This document shows positions 8,730-22,300 of a DNA stretch of 64,000 nt, piece by piece; position 1 is the stretch's first letter, and the number at the start of each line of letters is the position of its first letter. The DNA is from Chitinophagaceae bacterium. GTDB taxonomy: Bacteria > Bacteroidota > Bacteroidia > Chitinophagales > Chitinophagaceae. The notes beneath the pieces were generated by a model, which was not told where the DNA came from, ran no database searches, and worked only from the letters and a program-made list of their open reading frames with translations. The translations under genes and the position numbers were made by a program. Location: positions 48,498 through 112,497 of the forward strand of contig CANFHA010000018.1 of the NCBI GenBank assembly GCA_947446645.1, in the 5' to 3' direction.

Positions 8730-8768
8730 TTTTCATAACCTCACTCGGCAAATTGCAGGTTATGAAAA
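8730..8768. terminator. Bidirectional terminator between pfpI-like gene and pepD
   Basis: A perfect 12-bp inverted repeat (TTTTCATAACCT at 8730-8741 with AGGTTATGAAAA at 8757-8768) lies between two convergent genes. The A/T ends of the arms supply a T tract in both directions. Confidence 0.7.
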
Positions 8769-8801
8769 TTGCAGCTTTGTTAGGTCGTGTGCTCTACCCG
8801 G

Positions 8802-10268
8802 CTAATGCGAAGCCTTTGCAGGTATGCGTTTTAGCGTCTCTAACAGGAACGACCAGAATTTCTGTACAGAACTTATCTTCGCCCTTTCATCCGGCGAATG
8901 TGCGCCGAATATATTAGGTCCGAAAGATATCATCTGCATTTCAGGATAGTTAGCGCCAAGGATTCCGCACTCCAGGCCGGCGTGCACCGCATCCACATTC
9001 GCAGGTGCATGAAACAATTCCAGGTATAGATCGCTCATTAACTTTACTATAGGCGCATCAGGAAGTGGCTGCCAGCCCGGATAAGAACCGGTATAGGTCA
9101 TATTTGCTTCCATAAGCTCAAAGGAGCTACCTATCGCATTTGCAAGATCTGTTTTCTCACTTTCTACCGAACTTCTGGTGAGGCACTGGATATTATAGGC
9201 GCCGTCTTTAACCACCACGCGGGCCAGGTTATTTGAGCTTTGTACAAGACCCTTTATCTCTGGGCTCATACGGTATATCCCATTTGGGCAGGCATATACC
9301 GCGCGAAGCAGCTTCTGCTGAAAAGCGCTGTCCAGCACATGCTCCGGCATCTCGGTTGTGGTTATCGTTACAGAAAGGTCAGGATCTGTGATCTTGTATT
9401 CGTCCTGTATGGTACGCACCAGCGCAGTCAGCGTATCCTTCAGTTTAGGTGCAGCCTTCTCATAAGTTACTATAGTAGCAACTGATTCACGAGGTATGGC
9501 GTTTCGCAAACTGCCCCCGTTAATACTACCGATACAAATATTGAACTCGCGGGTAAGCATCAGCAATATGCGGTTCATCACCTTGTTTGCATTTGCCCTT
9601 CCCAGGTGTATATCTCCCCCGGAGTGGCCGCCTGTCAGGCCTTTTACCGTTATTTTAAATGATTTGGTACCCTTGGGTGCGCCGTGATTATATACACCAG
9701 CGGCTGTAACATCTATACCTCCGGCACATCCTATAGTAAGCTCTGTATCCTCTTCTGTATCCAGGTTAAGCAACATAGTGCCGTGCAGCAATCCACCCTT
9801 TAGCGCAAAGGCGCCAGACATTCCCGTCTCTTCATCAATAGTGAATAGTGCTTCCATGGACGGATGCGGAATATCTGTTGACGCAAGCAAAGCCATAATT
9901 GCAGCCACACCAATACCATTGTCCGCGCCAAGTGTAGTGCCCCTGGCCTTTACCCAGTCGCCCTCCACATACATATCTATGCCTTGTGTGTCAAAATCAA
10001 AAACAGTATCGCTGTTTTTCTGGTGCACCATATCCAGGTGACTTTGCAACACTATAGGCTGGCGGTTTTCCATACCACTGGTGGCTGGCTTCCGTATGAT
10101 AACATTCCCTGCTTCATCTACTACTGTTTCAAGATTCAGGCTTTCACCAAAAGCTTTTATGAAAGCAATTACTCTTGTTTCTTTTTTTGATGGGCGCGGC
10201 ACAGCGTTGAGGTCTGCGAAGTGTCCCCATAGTGCTAACGGTATTAACTCACGTACCTGGTCGTTCAT
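8802..10268 (-). CDS. pepD: Aminoacyl-histidine dipeptidase (PepD, M20 family)
   Basis: A 488-residue cytosolic metallopeptidase hydrolysing Xaa-His and other dipeptides. M20 metal-site blocks are present: LQSHLDMVHQK (first His-x-Asp), TTLGADNGIGVAAIMALL (bridging Asp), FTIDEETGMSGAFALKGG (catalytic Glu-Glu), LLNLDTEEDTELTIGCAGG and the late histidine in AVHAGLECGILGANYP. The lid-domain segment with GLTGGHSGGDIHLGRANANK is also present. Length agrees with PepD (about 485). Start MNDQVRELIPLALW. It converges on the PfpI-like gene, with a shared terminator between them. Confidence 0.95.
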   Translation of the reverse strand: MNDQVRELIPLALWGHFADLNAVPRPSKKETRVIAFIKAFGESLNLETVVDEAGNVIIRKPATSGMENRQPIVLQSHLDMVHQKNSDTVFDFDTQGIDMYVEGDWVKARGTTLGADNGIGVAAIMALLASTDIPHPSMEALFTIDEETGMSGAFALKGGLLHGTMLLNLDTEEDTELTIGCAGGIDVTAAGVYNHGAPKGTKSFKITVKGLTGGHSGGDIHLGRANANKVMNRILLMLTREFNICIGSINGGSLRNAIPRESVATIVTYEKAAPKLKDTLTALVRTIQDEYKITDPDLSVTITTTEMPEHVLDSAFQQKLLRAVYACPNGIYRMSPEIKGLVQSSNNLARVVVKDGAYNIQCLTRSSVESEKTDLANAIGSSFELMEANMTYTGSYPGWQPLPDAPIVKLMSDLYLELFHAPANVDAVHAGLECGILGANYPEMQMISFGPNIFGAHSPDERAKISSVQKFWSFLLETLKRIPAKASH

Positions 10269-10342
10269 TTTAGTAATTTATGACCTGCAAATTTAATCAT
10301 TTTCAGTGTTACGCTAAAAGCTAAAAAACTTATATTCACAAA

Positions 10343-10374
10343 ATGCAAATGGCCGGCTTACCGGCCATTTGCAT
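10343..10374 (-). terminator. Terminator of the giant repeat-protein gene
   Basis: A perfect 14-bp stem (ATGCAAATGGCCGG with CCGGCCATTTGCAT) with a CTTA loop lies 16 bp after the stop. On the minus strand it is followed by TTTGTGAATATAAG and then TTTTTTAG. Confidence 0.75.
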
Positions 10375-10389
10375 CGCAACTAAAAACTC

Positions 10390-13300
10390 CTATTTTTCAA
10401 TCACGAAATGGAACGTCTTGCGCTCATTTCCTGTCCTGATATTAAGAATGTACATACCATTTGCCAGTGTCCCTTCCAGCACAACCTTTTCATTGATTCT
10501 GCCACCTGGCGCTGTTGCCGTTTTCTTGTATATCTGCTGACCAAGAACGTCAGTCACTTCTATGTTTACTGCGGCGTTCTCTGAAGTTGCCAAAGTACCT
10601 CTCACAGTAAACTCGCCCTTGCTCGGGTTAGGCTGAATGCGGATACCCTGTTCCATTGTCAGGCCGGTGGTAATTCCAAGGCTCGTCACCTTCACTACTA
10701 CTGTGTTATCCACCACGTAGCCACTGCAAGTGCCACTGCTTATCACCTGGCAGGTAACCGAATCATTGTCTGCAATTGTGTTGCTCACAAATGTTGGCGA
10801 GGTAGCGCCATCCACCGGTGTTCCATTCACCAGCCACTGATATGCAGGGGCATCGCCTCCACTGCTTACATCTGCATTAAGGGTCAGTGTCTCTCCCGCG
10901 GAAATATTCAATCCAGGTTCAGCTGAGATAGTGACCCCGTTTGGCAGCGCGTCAACATGAACAGCCTTGTGATCTACGAATGTACCAAAACCACTTACCA
11001 GCCAATAAGTGATGGTTGCATTACCCGGAGCAGTGCCCGTCACGTGGCCGCTCGCCGCATCTACTATTGCTACATTATTATCGCTGGTGCTCCATGAGCC
11101 ACCTGTGCTCGCTTCTTCAAACACAACAGTTGAACCTACACAAATATTAGTGACGTTAGCGGCAGTATGCGGAGCAGACGGCGTAACCGAGAACTCCCCG
11201 GTAGCAAAGCAACCGGTAGACACAGTATAAGTAAGTGTTGTAGTTCCCGCAGCCACACCTGTTACTGCACCCGAGTTCGAAACGGTAGCCACGGCAGTAT
11301 TACTGCTGGTCCATGAAATACCTCCCGGGCTTGGATCAGACACGAATGCAACTGCACCGACTGCTACTGTCGCAGCGCCGGCAATCGCCGAAGGACTCTG
11401 GGTGATTACCATACCAAATGTGCTGAAACAACCTGTGCTGGGCATCATATAAGTAACAGTACCTGTACCGGCACTCAACCCGATAACACTACCGGAGGAA
11501 GAGCCAACCGCAGCATTGCTGTTGCTGAAGCTCCAGGTACCCCCCGGAAGAAAATCGCTCAGGGTAACACTTGAACCTGTACAAACCGATGAAGATCCAC
11601 CAATTACTGACGGTACGGCATTTACAGTTACTACTTTCACCTGGTTGCATCCGGAAATAGCATAGGTAATATTTACAACACCGGCAGCTACACCTGTAAC
11701 TATTCCGGAGGTGCCCACTGTTGCGGTAAACGGAGAACTGGTGCTCCATACACCACCTGCCGTAGCATTAGTGAGCGCCGTTACAGAACCCGCACACACA
11801 CCGGCAGTTCCGGTTATCAGCGTCATTGCGTTGATTGTTACTATTGTAGTTCTAGTGCAGCCGCTGGAAAGCGTGTAAGTTATGGTTGTAGTACCTGCTG
11901 CTGCTCCCACAACTACACCGGAGGAAGAACCTACTGCAGCTACACCCGTGTTAGCGCTGCTCCAGGTGCCACCTGCAGTACCATCGGCGAGCGCGGATGA
12001 TGAACCCACGCATGCGCTGGTATTGCCGGTGATGGCCTGTATCGGGTTCACCGTGACAGTTGTTGAAAGATTACAGCCACCGTTTACCAGATAGTTGATA
12101 ACTACTGTTCCGCCTGCAACTCCCGTTACTATACCTGAGCCAGTTCCTACTGTAGCTATAGAGGCATTGTTGCTTGTCCATGTTCCTCCCGGCTGGGCAT
12201 CTGTAAGCGTGATTGTCGATCCTGCACAAACCGGCGTGTTGCCTGTAATGTCAGGAGCAAATGAATTCACCGTTACAATAGCTGTGGTGTAACAACCGGT
12301 TGAGATGGTATAAGTAATGGTAGTAGTGCCAGCGGCAACACCCGTAATGGCGCCGGAATTAGTAATGGTAGCAACGGAGGTGTTGCTGCTGGACCATGAG
12401 ATTCCGCCTCCGGTAACACTATTTTCAAACCCGGTGGCGCCAACACATACTGTGGCTGCGCCGGTAATAGGAGCGGGCACGCCATTGATCGTTATATTAT
12501 AGGTGCGGTAGCAACCAGTGCTGGCAAGTGTGTAGGTCATGGTGCTCGTACCGGCTGCTACACCATTGACTATCCCATTGCCAACGCCTATAGTTGCATT
12601 GCCGTTACTGCTGCTCCAGGTGCCACCTGCAACAAAGTTGCTAAGTGTAACACTCGACCCAACACATACCGCTGAGGCACCACCAATAGACGACGGGGAC
12701 GCGTTAATGGTAACTGTGCTGGTAACTGCACAGCCTGATCCTACCGTATAAGTAATGTTAGCCGTACCTGCTGCAACACCTGTTACAACGCCGCTACCAG
12801 AAAGTACAGTGGCAACACTCAGGTTGCTGCTGCTCCATGTACCGCCTGTTGCCGTGTTGGTCAACGTGGTAGTTGTGCCTACGCATAATGTTGCCACACC
12901 ATTCACCGTGCCTGCCAGTGCGTTGACTGCAACTATCGCAGTGCGTATACAACCGGAAGGTATTGAGTAAATAATGGTAACTGTGCCGCCCGCAATGCCT
13001 GAAACCACTCCCGTTGTTGCACCAACTGTAGCAACCGCAGTATTACTGCTGCTCCATGTACCGCCAGGCGTTCCGTTTGCAAGTGTCGTTGTATAACCTA
13101 AGCAGGCGCTCAGTACGCCGGTAATAGGAGATATTGAATTCACTGTTACTACTGCAGTTACAAAACAGCCTGCTGCCGTAGCATAAGAGATAACAGCTGT
13201 ACCACCTGCAACACCGGTAACAATACCACTGGAGGTACCTATCGTTGCGTTTGCAGTATTACTGCTGCTCCATGTACCACCTGCTACTGCATTCGTCAGC

Positions 13301-16300
13301 GTTGTAGTAGATCCGGCACATAAAACCAATGTGCCGTTTATTGATGTCGGCACTCCGTTGATCGTTACGACTACTCCGGTACCGCAACCCGTAGGAAGCG
13401 TATAAGATATGATAGCCGTTCCTGTTCCTGCACCAGTTACCAATCCGCTTGTACCCACTGTAGCAACACCCGGTGCACCAGACGCCCACGTTCCACCGCC
13501 AGCATCAGTTAGCGCAGTTGTCGAACCAACACAGGCTACTAAAGTGCCGGAGATAGCAGATGGCTGCGCATTTACTGTGGCAACTACTGTTGCCATACAG
13601 CCGCTTGCCAGTGTATAGGATACAGTAGCAGTTCCTGCCGCTATACCTGTGAGTATCCCGCTGGTACCAACAGTAGCTACTGAAGTACCTGCGCAACTCC
13701 AAGTACCTCCCGCGCTGGCATCGGTTAATGCCGACGTACCACCAGCACATATCGCAGCGTTACCGGTGATCGGAGACAATGCGTTAACTGTAATATTCCG
13801 GGTTGCATAACAACCCGTTGCAAGTGTATAAGTTATGGTCGTATTTCCTGCTGATGTACCTGATATGACACCCGATGCAGAACCGGCTGTAGCTATCGTC
13901 ACATTATTACTTGCCCACATACCGCCAATGGTAAGGTCGCTCAGAACAATAGATTGCCCGTTACAAACCGTTATACTGCCAAGTATGATCTGGGGCAACT
14001 GGTTCACCGTCACAACCGATATTGAGTTACATCCGCCAGGCATTGAATACGTAATAGCAGACGTACCTGCATTCAGACCCGTAACTACGCCGTCAGTACC
14101 AATAGACGCGATGGAAATGCTTTCACTGGTCCATGTTCCACCCGCGACAGCGTCAGTCAGCGCAATTGTGCTGTTCCCACATACAGGGGCATTGCCGGTT
14201 ATTGCAGCAACAGGATATACAGTAACCGTTGTTGTTGCCGCACAACTACCCACTAAATATGAAATAGTAGCTGTACCACCAGCAACACCAGTCACAATGC
14301 CAGTCGTACCTATTGAGGCTATACTGCCGTTGCTGCTGGTCCAGGCACCGCCAGCCCCGGGGTTGGCAAGTACCGTAGTCAATCCCTGGCAAATGCCAGT
14401 GCTTCCGGTAATGGCTGCGGGTGACACCGTTACAGTAATTGATTTTACAGCATAACAACCTGTTCCCAATGTATAAGTAATTGTAGTTACACCTGCGGCA
14501 ATGCCCGTCGCCGATCCGGCAGAAACAGTTGCAATGCCAGCATCATTGGAGCTCCAGTTACCGCCTGCTGTAGCATCGGTAAGGCTGGTTGTTGCTCCTT
14601 CACACACGGTAGCAGTGCCTGTTATCGCTGCCGGTGCTGAATTTACAGTAATCGTTGTCGATGCTGCACAGCCGCTAGGCAATGCGTAGCTAACTATTGA
14701 TGTACCGGCAGCAAGCGTGGATACGATACCTGTGCTGCCAATTGTGGCAACCGATCCTGTACCACTCGTCCATGAACCACCTGCTACCCCATCCGTAAGA
14801 TTATAGGTATTGCCGAGACACATACTTACAGTGCCTATGATTGCTGAAGGAATGGCGTTTACTGTAACTGTAGCTGTTGCTATACAACCAGTGCCCGAAG
14901 AGTAAGTAATCACGGCATTGCCGGAAATAACGCCTGACACTATACCTGTAGAACCCACAGTTGCCACAAAAGTATTTCCACTACTCCAGGTACCGCCTGT
15001 CGTTGCATCTGTAAGGCCTGTTGAAGACCCAACACATACTGTTGCAGTGCCCGTGATCGCAGAAGGCACCGGATTAACTGTAATTGTAGTTGATACCGAA
15101 CAACCAGTAGCAAGCGTATAGCTGATTCTGGAAGTGCCGGTAGTGAGCGCAGATATAACTCCATTCGCTGACCCGATAATTGCCACCGAACTATTGCTGC
15201 TGGTCCATGTGCCACCTGCGGTAACATCACTCAGCGTGCCGCCGGAACCAACACAAATGGCAGTGGAACCTGATATTGATGCCGGAAGAGCATTTATGGT
15301 AACGGTAACGCTACCCTGTGTACCCCAGCATCCGGAAGCAGATAGTGCTCGGAAATAGTAAGTGCCGGATGTAGCTATTATCTGTGAAGATGACGGTGTG
15401 GCTGTAGAAGTTCCGCCGGATGTGGTACCCTGGTAATATATTGTACCGTCTCCTCCGTTAGCTGCCGTTATTGTTGTACTGCCGCAGAACGAACCGCCGC
15501 CACTTGCAATAACAGTTGCCGGCAAAGCATTCACAGTTACAGCCGAAGTAGTTATGCAGCCTGTTGGCAGCGTATAAGTAACAACTGCCGTACCTGCCGC
15601 AACTGCCGAGGCTATACCTGTAGCAGATCCGATTGTTACTGCAGATAGATTGCTGCTGCTCCACAGGCCACCAGTGGATGAAGTGCTGAGAGCGCTGGCA
15701 GAACCTGCACAAATATTTGAAGCACCACTGATTGCTCCTGGTAGTGGATCTATTGCAACCAGGATGGTTGTGATACAGCCGGCTCCGGAAGCATACGTAA
15801 TTGTTGCAGTCCCTGAGGCTACACCACTCACAATACCTGTAGAGCCAACGGTCGCCTTGCTTACATCGCTGCTGCTCCATGTACCACCGCTCACAGCGTC
15901 CGTCAACGATGTTGTTGATCCAACACATACTGCGTTGGTGCCGGTAATGGCCGCAGGAGAAGCGTTGATCGTAACGGTCACACTACCTTCCGGACCCCAG
16001 CAACCAGAAAACGAAAGTGCCCTGAAGTAGTAAGTGCCAGTTGAAGAAATGACTTGCGATGTACCCAATGAAGCGGTAGAAGTACCACCTGAGTTGGTAC
16101 CCTGGAAGTATATAGAACCTCCGCTGCCACCTGATGCGGTGATTGTAGTGTTATTGCAGAATGCCCCTGCCCCGCTAACCGAAACTGCCGCCGGTGCAGA
16201 TATCACGGAGAAGTTTGTTGCTGCAATGCAACCTGTGGTTAGTGTATAGGTTATCTGGGTAACTCCTGCAGCCACCGCCGTAGCAATACCTGTAGAAGAA

Positions 16301-19300
16301 CCTATTGTTGCTATAGCACTATTGCCGCTGCTCCATACACCACCAATTGTGACATCTGTAAGCGCAGAAACACCGCCCGCGCATATGCCACTCACAGCAC
16401 CGGAAATGGCTGCAGGTAAAGAATTTACAGTAATCGGAGCGGTTATGATACAGCCGGCACCGGTAGTGTATGTGATTGACGCTGTTCCTGTTGCAAGGCC
16501 CGTAACCGAGCCCGCCGTGCTGATCGTCGCCACAGCAATATCACTGCTGCTCCAGGCGCCACCGGCTGTTGCATCACTAAGCGTTGATGATGCCCCGAGG
16601 CAAACACTGTTATTTCCGGCTATCAATGCAGGCAGACTGCTAACGGTGAGCGCTTTGGTAGCTACGCAACCGTTGCCTATAGTATATGTAATTGTGGTAT
16701 TGCCTGCCGCAACGCCGGTAACTACTCCGGTACTCCCAACAGTTGCCGTAAGAGTATTGTTGCTGCTCCATGTACCACCGCCAGCATCGGTAAGATTGGT
16801 AGTAGACCCTTCACAAACTACAGCCGTGCCTGTAATGGCAGATGGTGCTGCAATTACAGTTACATTTCTGGTTGCGGTGCAACCTGCAGGCAATGTGTAA
16901 GTGATCACCGCAGTACCTGTGGCTACACCAGTTACAATGCCTGATGTGCCTACGGTGGCTTTGCTTACATCGCTGCTTGCCCATGTACCCCCGCCCGCAT
17001 CGGTAAGGCTCGTATTAGCTCCCGTGCAAACTATGGCCGTACCGGTTATTGCTGATGCCAGGGGATTAATAGTTACGGTAGCACTCCCCTCTGCGCCCCA
17101 TAAGCCGCCGAGGTAAGCCCTGAAATAATAAGTGCCTGATACTGTAATTAACTGGGAAGTGGATGGTGTAGCTAGCGAAGTGCCGCCAGATGTTGTACCC
17201 TGGTAGTAGATGACACCGTCACTACCGTTATCAGCAGTTATGGTAGTGCTGCCGCAGTATGCGCCACTGGCTGTTACTGTTACCGGGGTCGGGCCTGAGT
17301 TCACGGTTACTATCATAGTAGCCGTTGCCGATCCGCATATATTAACTACCGTATAGGAAATTGTTACTGTTCCCGACGTAACGCCGGTAACATTACCCGA
17401 GCCATCCACAGTAGCGTGACCATTACTGCTGGTCCATGTTCCGCCGCCTGTCAGGTCACTGAGGTGTGTTACTGCGGCTACGTTAACATTTGATACGCCG
17501 GTAAGATTACCTGCGTATGGATTAACTACAATGTCGAACGTAGTCAAACAACCGGTAGACGCTGTATAGGTGATAGTTGCAGGCCCGCCTGAAACTCCGT
17601 TTACAGCACCATCAGTACCAGTTGTTGCAACGCTTACATTGCTGCTACTCCAGCTACCTCCGGCATCAGCATTCGTAAGGTTTACTACACCTCCTATACA
17701 AACCGTCGTTGTTCCTGTTATTGATGATAGCAACGGATTTACCGTTACTGTTGCAAAATTGTAACATCCGTTAAGCAAGGTATATGATATATTGGCTGTA
17801 CCACCTGACATACCGGTAACCAGGCCGGTAAAGGCGCTTACCTGTGCAACTGAGCTGTTGCCCGTTGTCCAGCTGCCATCAGGATAGCTGTTTGTAAGCG
17901 TCGTCGTAAGACCTGCGCAAATCAAATTTGCGCCAAGCACCGCAGAAGGTGCCTGGTCAATCGTTACAGTAGCACTTGCCACACATCCCATTCCTATAGA
18001 ATAGGTGATGTCGACGATACCTGCTGATACTCCGGTCACAATACCATCTGCGCTTCCTACTGTAGCGATGCCTGAGTTACTGCTCGTCCATGTTCCGACG
18101 GGCGTTACATCGCCAAGCGTTATTGTGGTATAAGGACCTGAGCAAGTTTCGGCAGCACCGGTTACACTGGCTATCGCACCGGTAACTGTAACTACAGTCG
18201 TGGCGCTGCAACCAGTGCTCAGCAAATAGCTGATAGTAGCTGTTCCCGGAATTACAGGCGTAACGATACCGCTTGCTGCATCCACCGTAGCTATCGATGG
18301 ATCGCCTGTACTCCATGCTCCACCTGTCGCCGCATCTGAAAGAGTCAGCGTCTGGCCCATACATATGGGTCCATTGCCCGTAATCGCATATATTGGATTC
18401 ACCGTTACAAATGCAGAACTGCTGCAGCCATTTGCTGTCGTATACTGCATGTACACAAAGCCTGCGGTAACTGTGTTAACAACACCAGTCGTAGAACCGA
18501 TGGTTGCAATTGAGTTATCAAGGCTGCTCCAGGTGCCACTTGCGGTAATATCATTAAGCGTAAGTGACCCACCGAGACAAACAGGTGCATTGCCCGTTAC
18601 TGCCGCAGGCGTTGGCAACACGGTCATAACACCAGTGGTTGCACATCCTGTAGGTAAGGTGTATGTAAGCGTGGTTGTTCCTGCCGCAACGCCCGTGGCC
18701 ACGCCTGAGTTGATAATTGTGGCTACGGAAGTATTGCTGCTGGACCAGGAAAGGCCAGGCGTAGTAGCATCTGTTACCAGGGCCTGGGAGCCGGCACATA
18801 CTACCAGTTGCCCTCCGATTGATGTTGGTAATGGATTAACCTGCTCACCGAAAGTAACATAACAAGATGTAGGCAGCGTGTACGTAATAATGCTGCTTCC
18901 AACTACAAGTCCGTTTACATGTCCTGAACCATCAACAGAGGTATTGCTGTTACTGCTGCTCCAGGTACCACCGGCTACAAAATCACTTAGCGTTATCGTG
19001 CTACCTAAACATACTGCAGCCGAGCCTCCTATATTGGACGGCTGAGGGTTTACAGTAACCAGAGCTGTGGCATAGCAGCCCGCAGCCGTAGTATAAGAAA
19101 TCGTTGCAGTTCCGGCTAGTACGCCAGTAACAACACCAGTGCTGCCAACAGTAGCTATAAAGCCTGCATTACTGCTCCATATGCCGCCGCTTGTAGCATC
19201 GGTCAATACCGTGGTGAAACCAAAGCACATTGTGCTGGTTCCGGTTATTGAGGATGGTGCCTGATTAAATGTAACAACTACACTGCTGACGCAGCCTGAA

Positions 19301-22300
19301 GGAAGCACATAAGATATAGTCGCATTTCCACCAGTGCCTGCACCACTTACAATTCCTGTAGAGCCAACAGTGGCTACGCCTGTATTATCGCTGCTCCATG
19401 TGCCGCCGCTGCTGGCATCAGTAAGTATCAGGTTGTTACCAATACAAGTTGGTATGTTTCCGGTAATTGCTGAGATGGCGTTAATCGTAACAACTGCCGT
19501 CGCCTTACACCCTGTGTTAAGCAAGTAAGTTATTATAGCCGTTCCGCCGGCAACCCCGGTTACGGTACCATTTAAAGACCCTATGGTGGCTATTGATGCA
19601 TTACTGCTGCTCCAGGCACCTGCCGTAGTAGCATTACTCAGTGTAGTGCTAAGACCGGTGCATACAGGTATATTATTGGTGATAGCACCAGGCAGCGGAT
19701 TAACCGTTACTACCGTAGTTGCCGAACAGTTATTGCTTATCGTGTACGTGATATTAGCAGTACCTGCAGAAATGCCGGTTACGCCGCCGCTGCCGCTTAC
19801 TGTAGCTACAGAAGTATTGTCACTTGTCCAGGCAATACCACCGGTAGTAGCATCTGTAAGGAATGATACAGCAGTAGCACATAGCGAAGTTGCACCTGTG
19901 ATAGGCTGCGGTGCCGAATTAACAGTTATATTATAGACTACAAAACAACCAGTAGTTGGTATGGTATAGCTTATTGTGGCCGGACCCGCTGACACGCCTG
20001 TAACGTGGGCCGAGCCGTCTATTGTAGCATTTGAATTACTGCTGGTCCATGCGCCGCCGGCTGTAAAGTCTGTAAGATTAATTGTTGAGCCGGGACAAAC
20101 CAGGGTCGGGCCACCTATACCTGTAGGCACCGCATTTATTGATACCACTTGGGTAACATAGCACCCAAAGCCGGAGACATAAGAGATACGCGCTGTTCCA
20201 GATGCAACACCGGACACAATACCAGTAAGCGATCCTACGGTAGCATTGAAAATATTGCTGCTGCTCCAGGTGCCCCCACTTACCGCATCGCTGAGTGTGG
20301 TAGTATATCCCACACATGCACTGGTATTGCCAAGTATTGCAGATGGTGTATTGGCTACCGGTACCACTGCTGTGCGCACACAACCGGAAGGTATTGTATA
20401 GATGATCATTGAAGACCCAACTGCAATACCAGTTACCAGGCCATTGGTACCAATAGTTGCCACACCCGGATTGCTGCTTGCCCAGGTACCGCCTATTGTA
20501 GCATCAGCCAGTGAGGTTGTTGATCCTACACATGCGCCCAAAAATCCGGTTATCGGATTAACAGCATTAACGGTTACCACGGCAGTTGTATAACAACCCG
20601 CTGCCATTGTATAGGTAATTGTAGATGTACCACCGGTTACACCTGTCACTATTCCGTTCGCAGAGCCTACGGTCGCAACCGCAGTGGTGCTGCTGGTCCA
20701 TAGACCACCGCCAACCGCATTCGCGAGGCTTACCGAAGAACCCGCACACATCGTCATAGTGCCGGTAATAGTTGTAGGTACCGGGTTCACCGTTACCTGG
20801 CTCGTCTTGTAACAACCAGTAGCCAGCGTATAGGTGATCTGGGGTATACCCGCTCCTACGCCTGTAACGCTGCCTGCGCCGTCCACCGTTGCCAAAGTAC
20901 CGTTACTGCTACTCCATGTGCCGCCCGTAGTGGCATCTGTAAGTGCCAGCGAAGAGCCGACACATACATTCCCAGAACCTGTAATTGCCAAAGGCAGTGA
21001 GTTTACCGTAACGATTGCAGTTGCGCGACATCCCGTACCTAAAGTATAGCTTATAGTTGCAGTTCCTGCTGCTACTCCCGAAACCACACCAGTAGAACCG
21101 ATGACAGAAGCTACACCTGCTGCAATGCTGGTCCACGTTCCGCCGCTGGCTGCATCATTTAACGCTACTGTAGAAGAAATACAAACCGGGGTATTACCGG
21201 TTATTGCCGCAAGGGCATTCACTGTAAGTGTTGCCGTCCTTGCACAACCTGTTCCCAGTATGTAAGTGATCACCGGGTTGCCTGCTGCAACACCGGTTAC
21301 AATTCCGGATGTGCCGATCGTCGCCAGAGCTCCGTCACTGCTGCTCCAGGTACCGCCTGCAGTCGCGTTAGTTAATGTAGTTGTCAAACCTGCGCATACT
21401 GTAGACGTTCCGTTAATTACACCCGGTATTGCATTCACTGTAACCACAGTTGTAGACCTGCAACCCGTTGGTAATAAATATGTAATTGTTGCAGTACCTG
21501 CAGCCACACCAGTCACAATGCCTGTACCGGTGACAACTGATGCTGTACCTGCAGCACTGCTGCTCCACGTACCACCGGAAGTGGCATTAGCTAGTGTCAC
21601 CGATCCCGCCACGCATACCGGGCTTGATCCGGTTACCGCTGTTAATGGATTAACTGTTATTGTCGCCGTCTTCAGGCAGCCTGTGCCAAGCACATAGGTA
21701 ATAATAGGATTGCCTGATGCTACACCAGTAACTATACCCGTGGAGCCCACTGTAGCCAGCAAGAGATCGCTGCTGCTCCATCTACCACCCGCTGTTGCAC
21801 TGCTCAGAGTGGTGGTTAAACCAACGCAAACGCTCGCAGTACCATTGATATTTCCCGGAAGTGCATTTACTGTTACAACAGAAGTTGTTTTGCAACCAGT
21901 ACCAGCCACATAAGTTATAGTTGAAGTACCTGCAGCTACGCCGGTTACGATACCTGTGGCAGAACCTATCGTTGCGCTGGAAGTATTACTGCTGGTCCAT
22001 GTACCACCGGTTACAGCATTGGTTAGGTTAGTTGTAAGCCCTGCGCATACCGTAGCTACTCCGGTTATTGTTGAAGGGAGTGTGTTTACTGTTACTGTTG
22101 TCGCTGCCTCGCAGCCTGTGCCAAGCGTATAAATAATATCAGCAGTTCCGGCAGCAACTCCCGTTACAAGGCCACTCGCAGAGCCTATTGTAGCAGTCGA
22201 CGGATCACTGCTTATCCATGTTCCACCTGGAGTGCCGTCTGTTAGCGTTGTTGTCGTTCCGGCACAAACTGAGCCCGTCCCGTTTATCGCACTTATGCCA

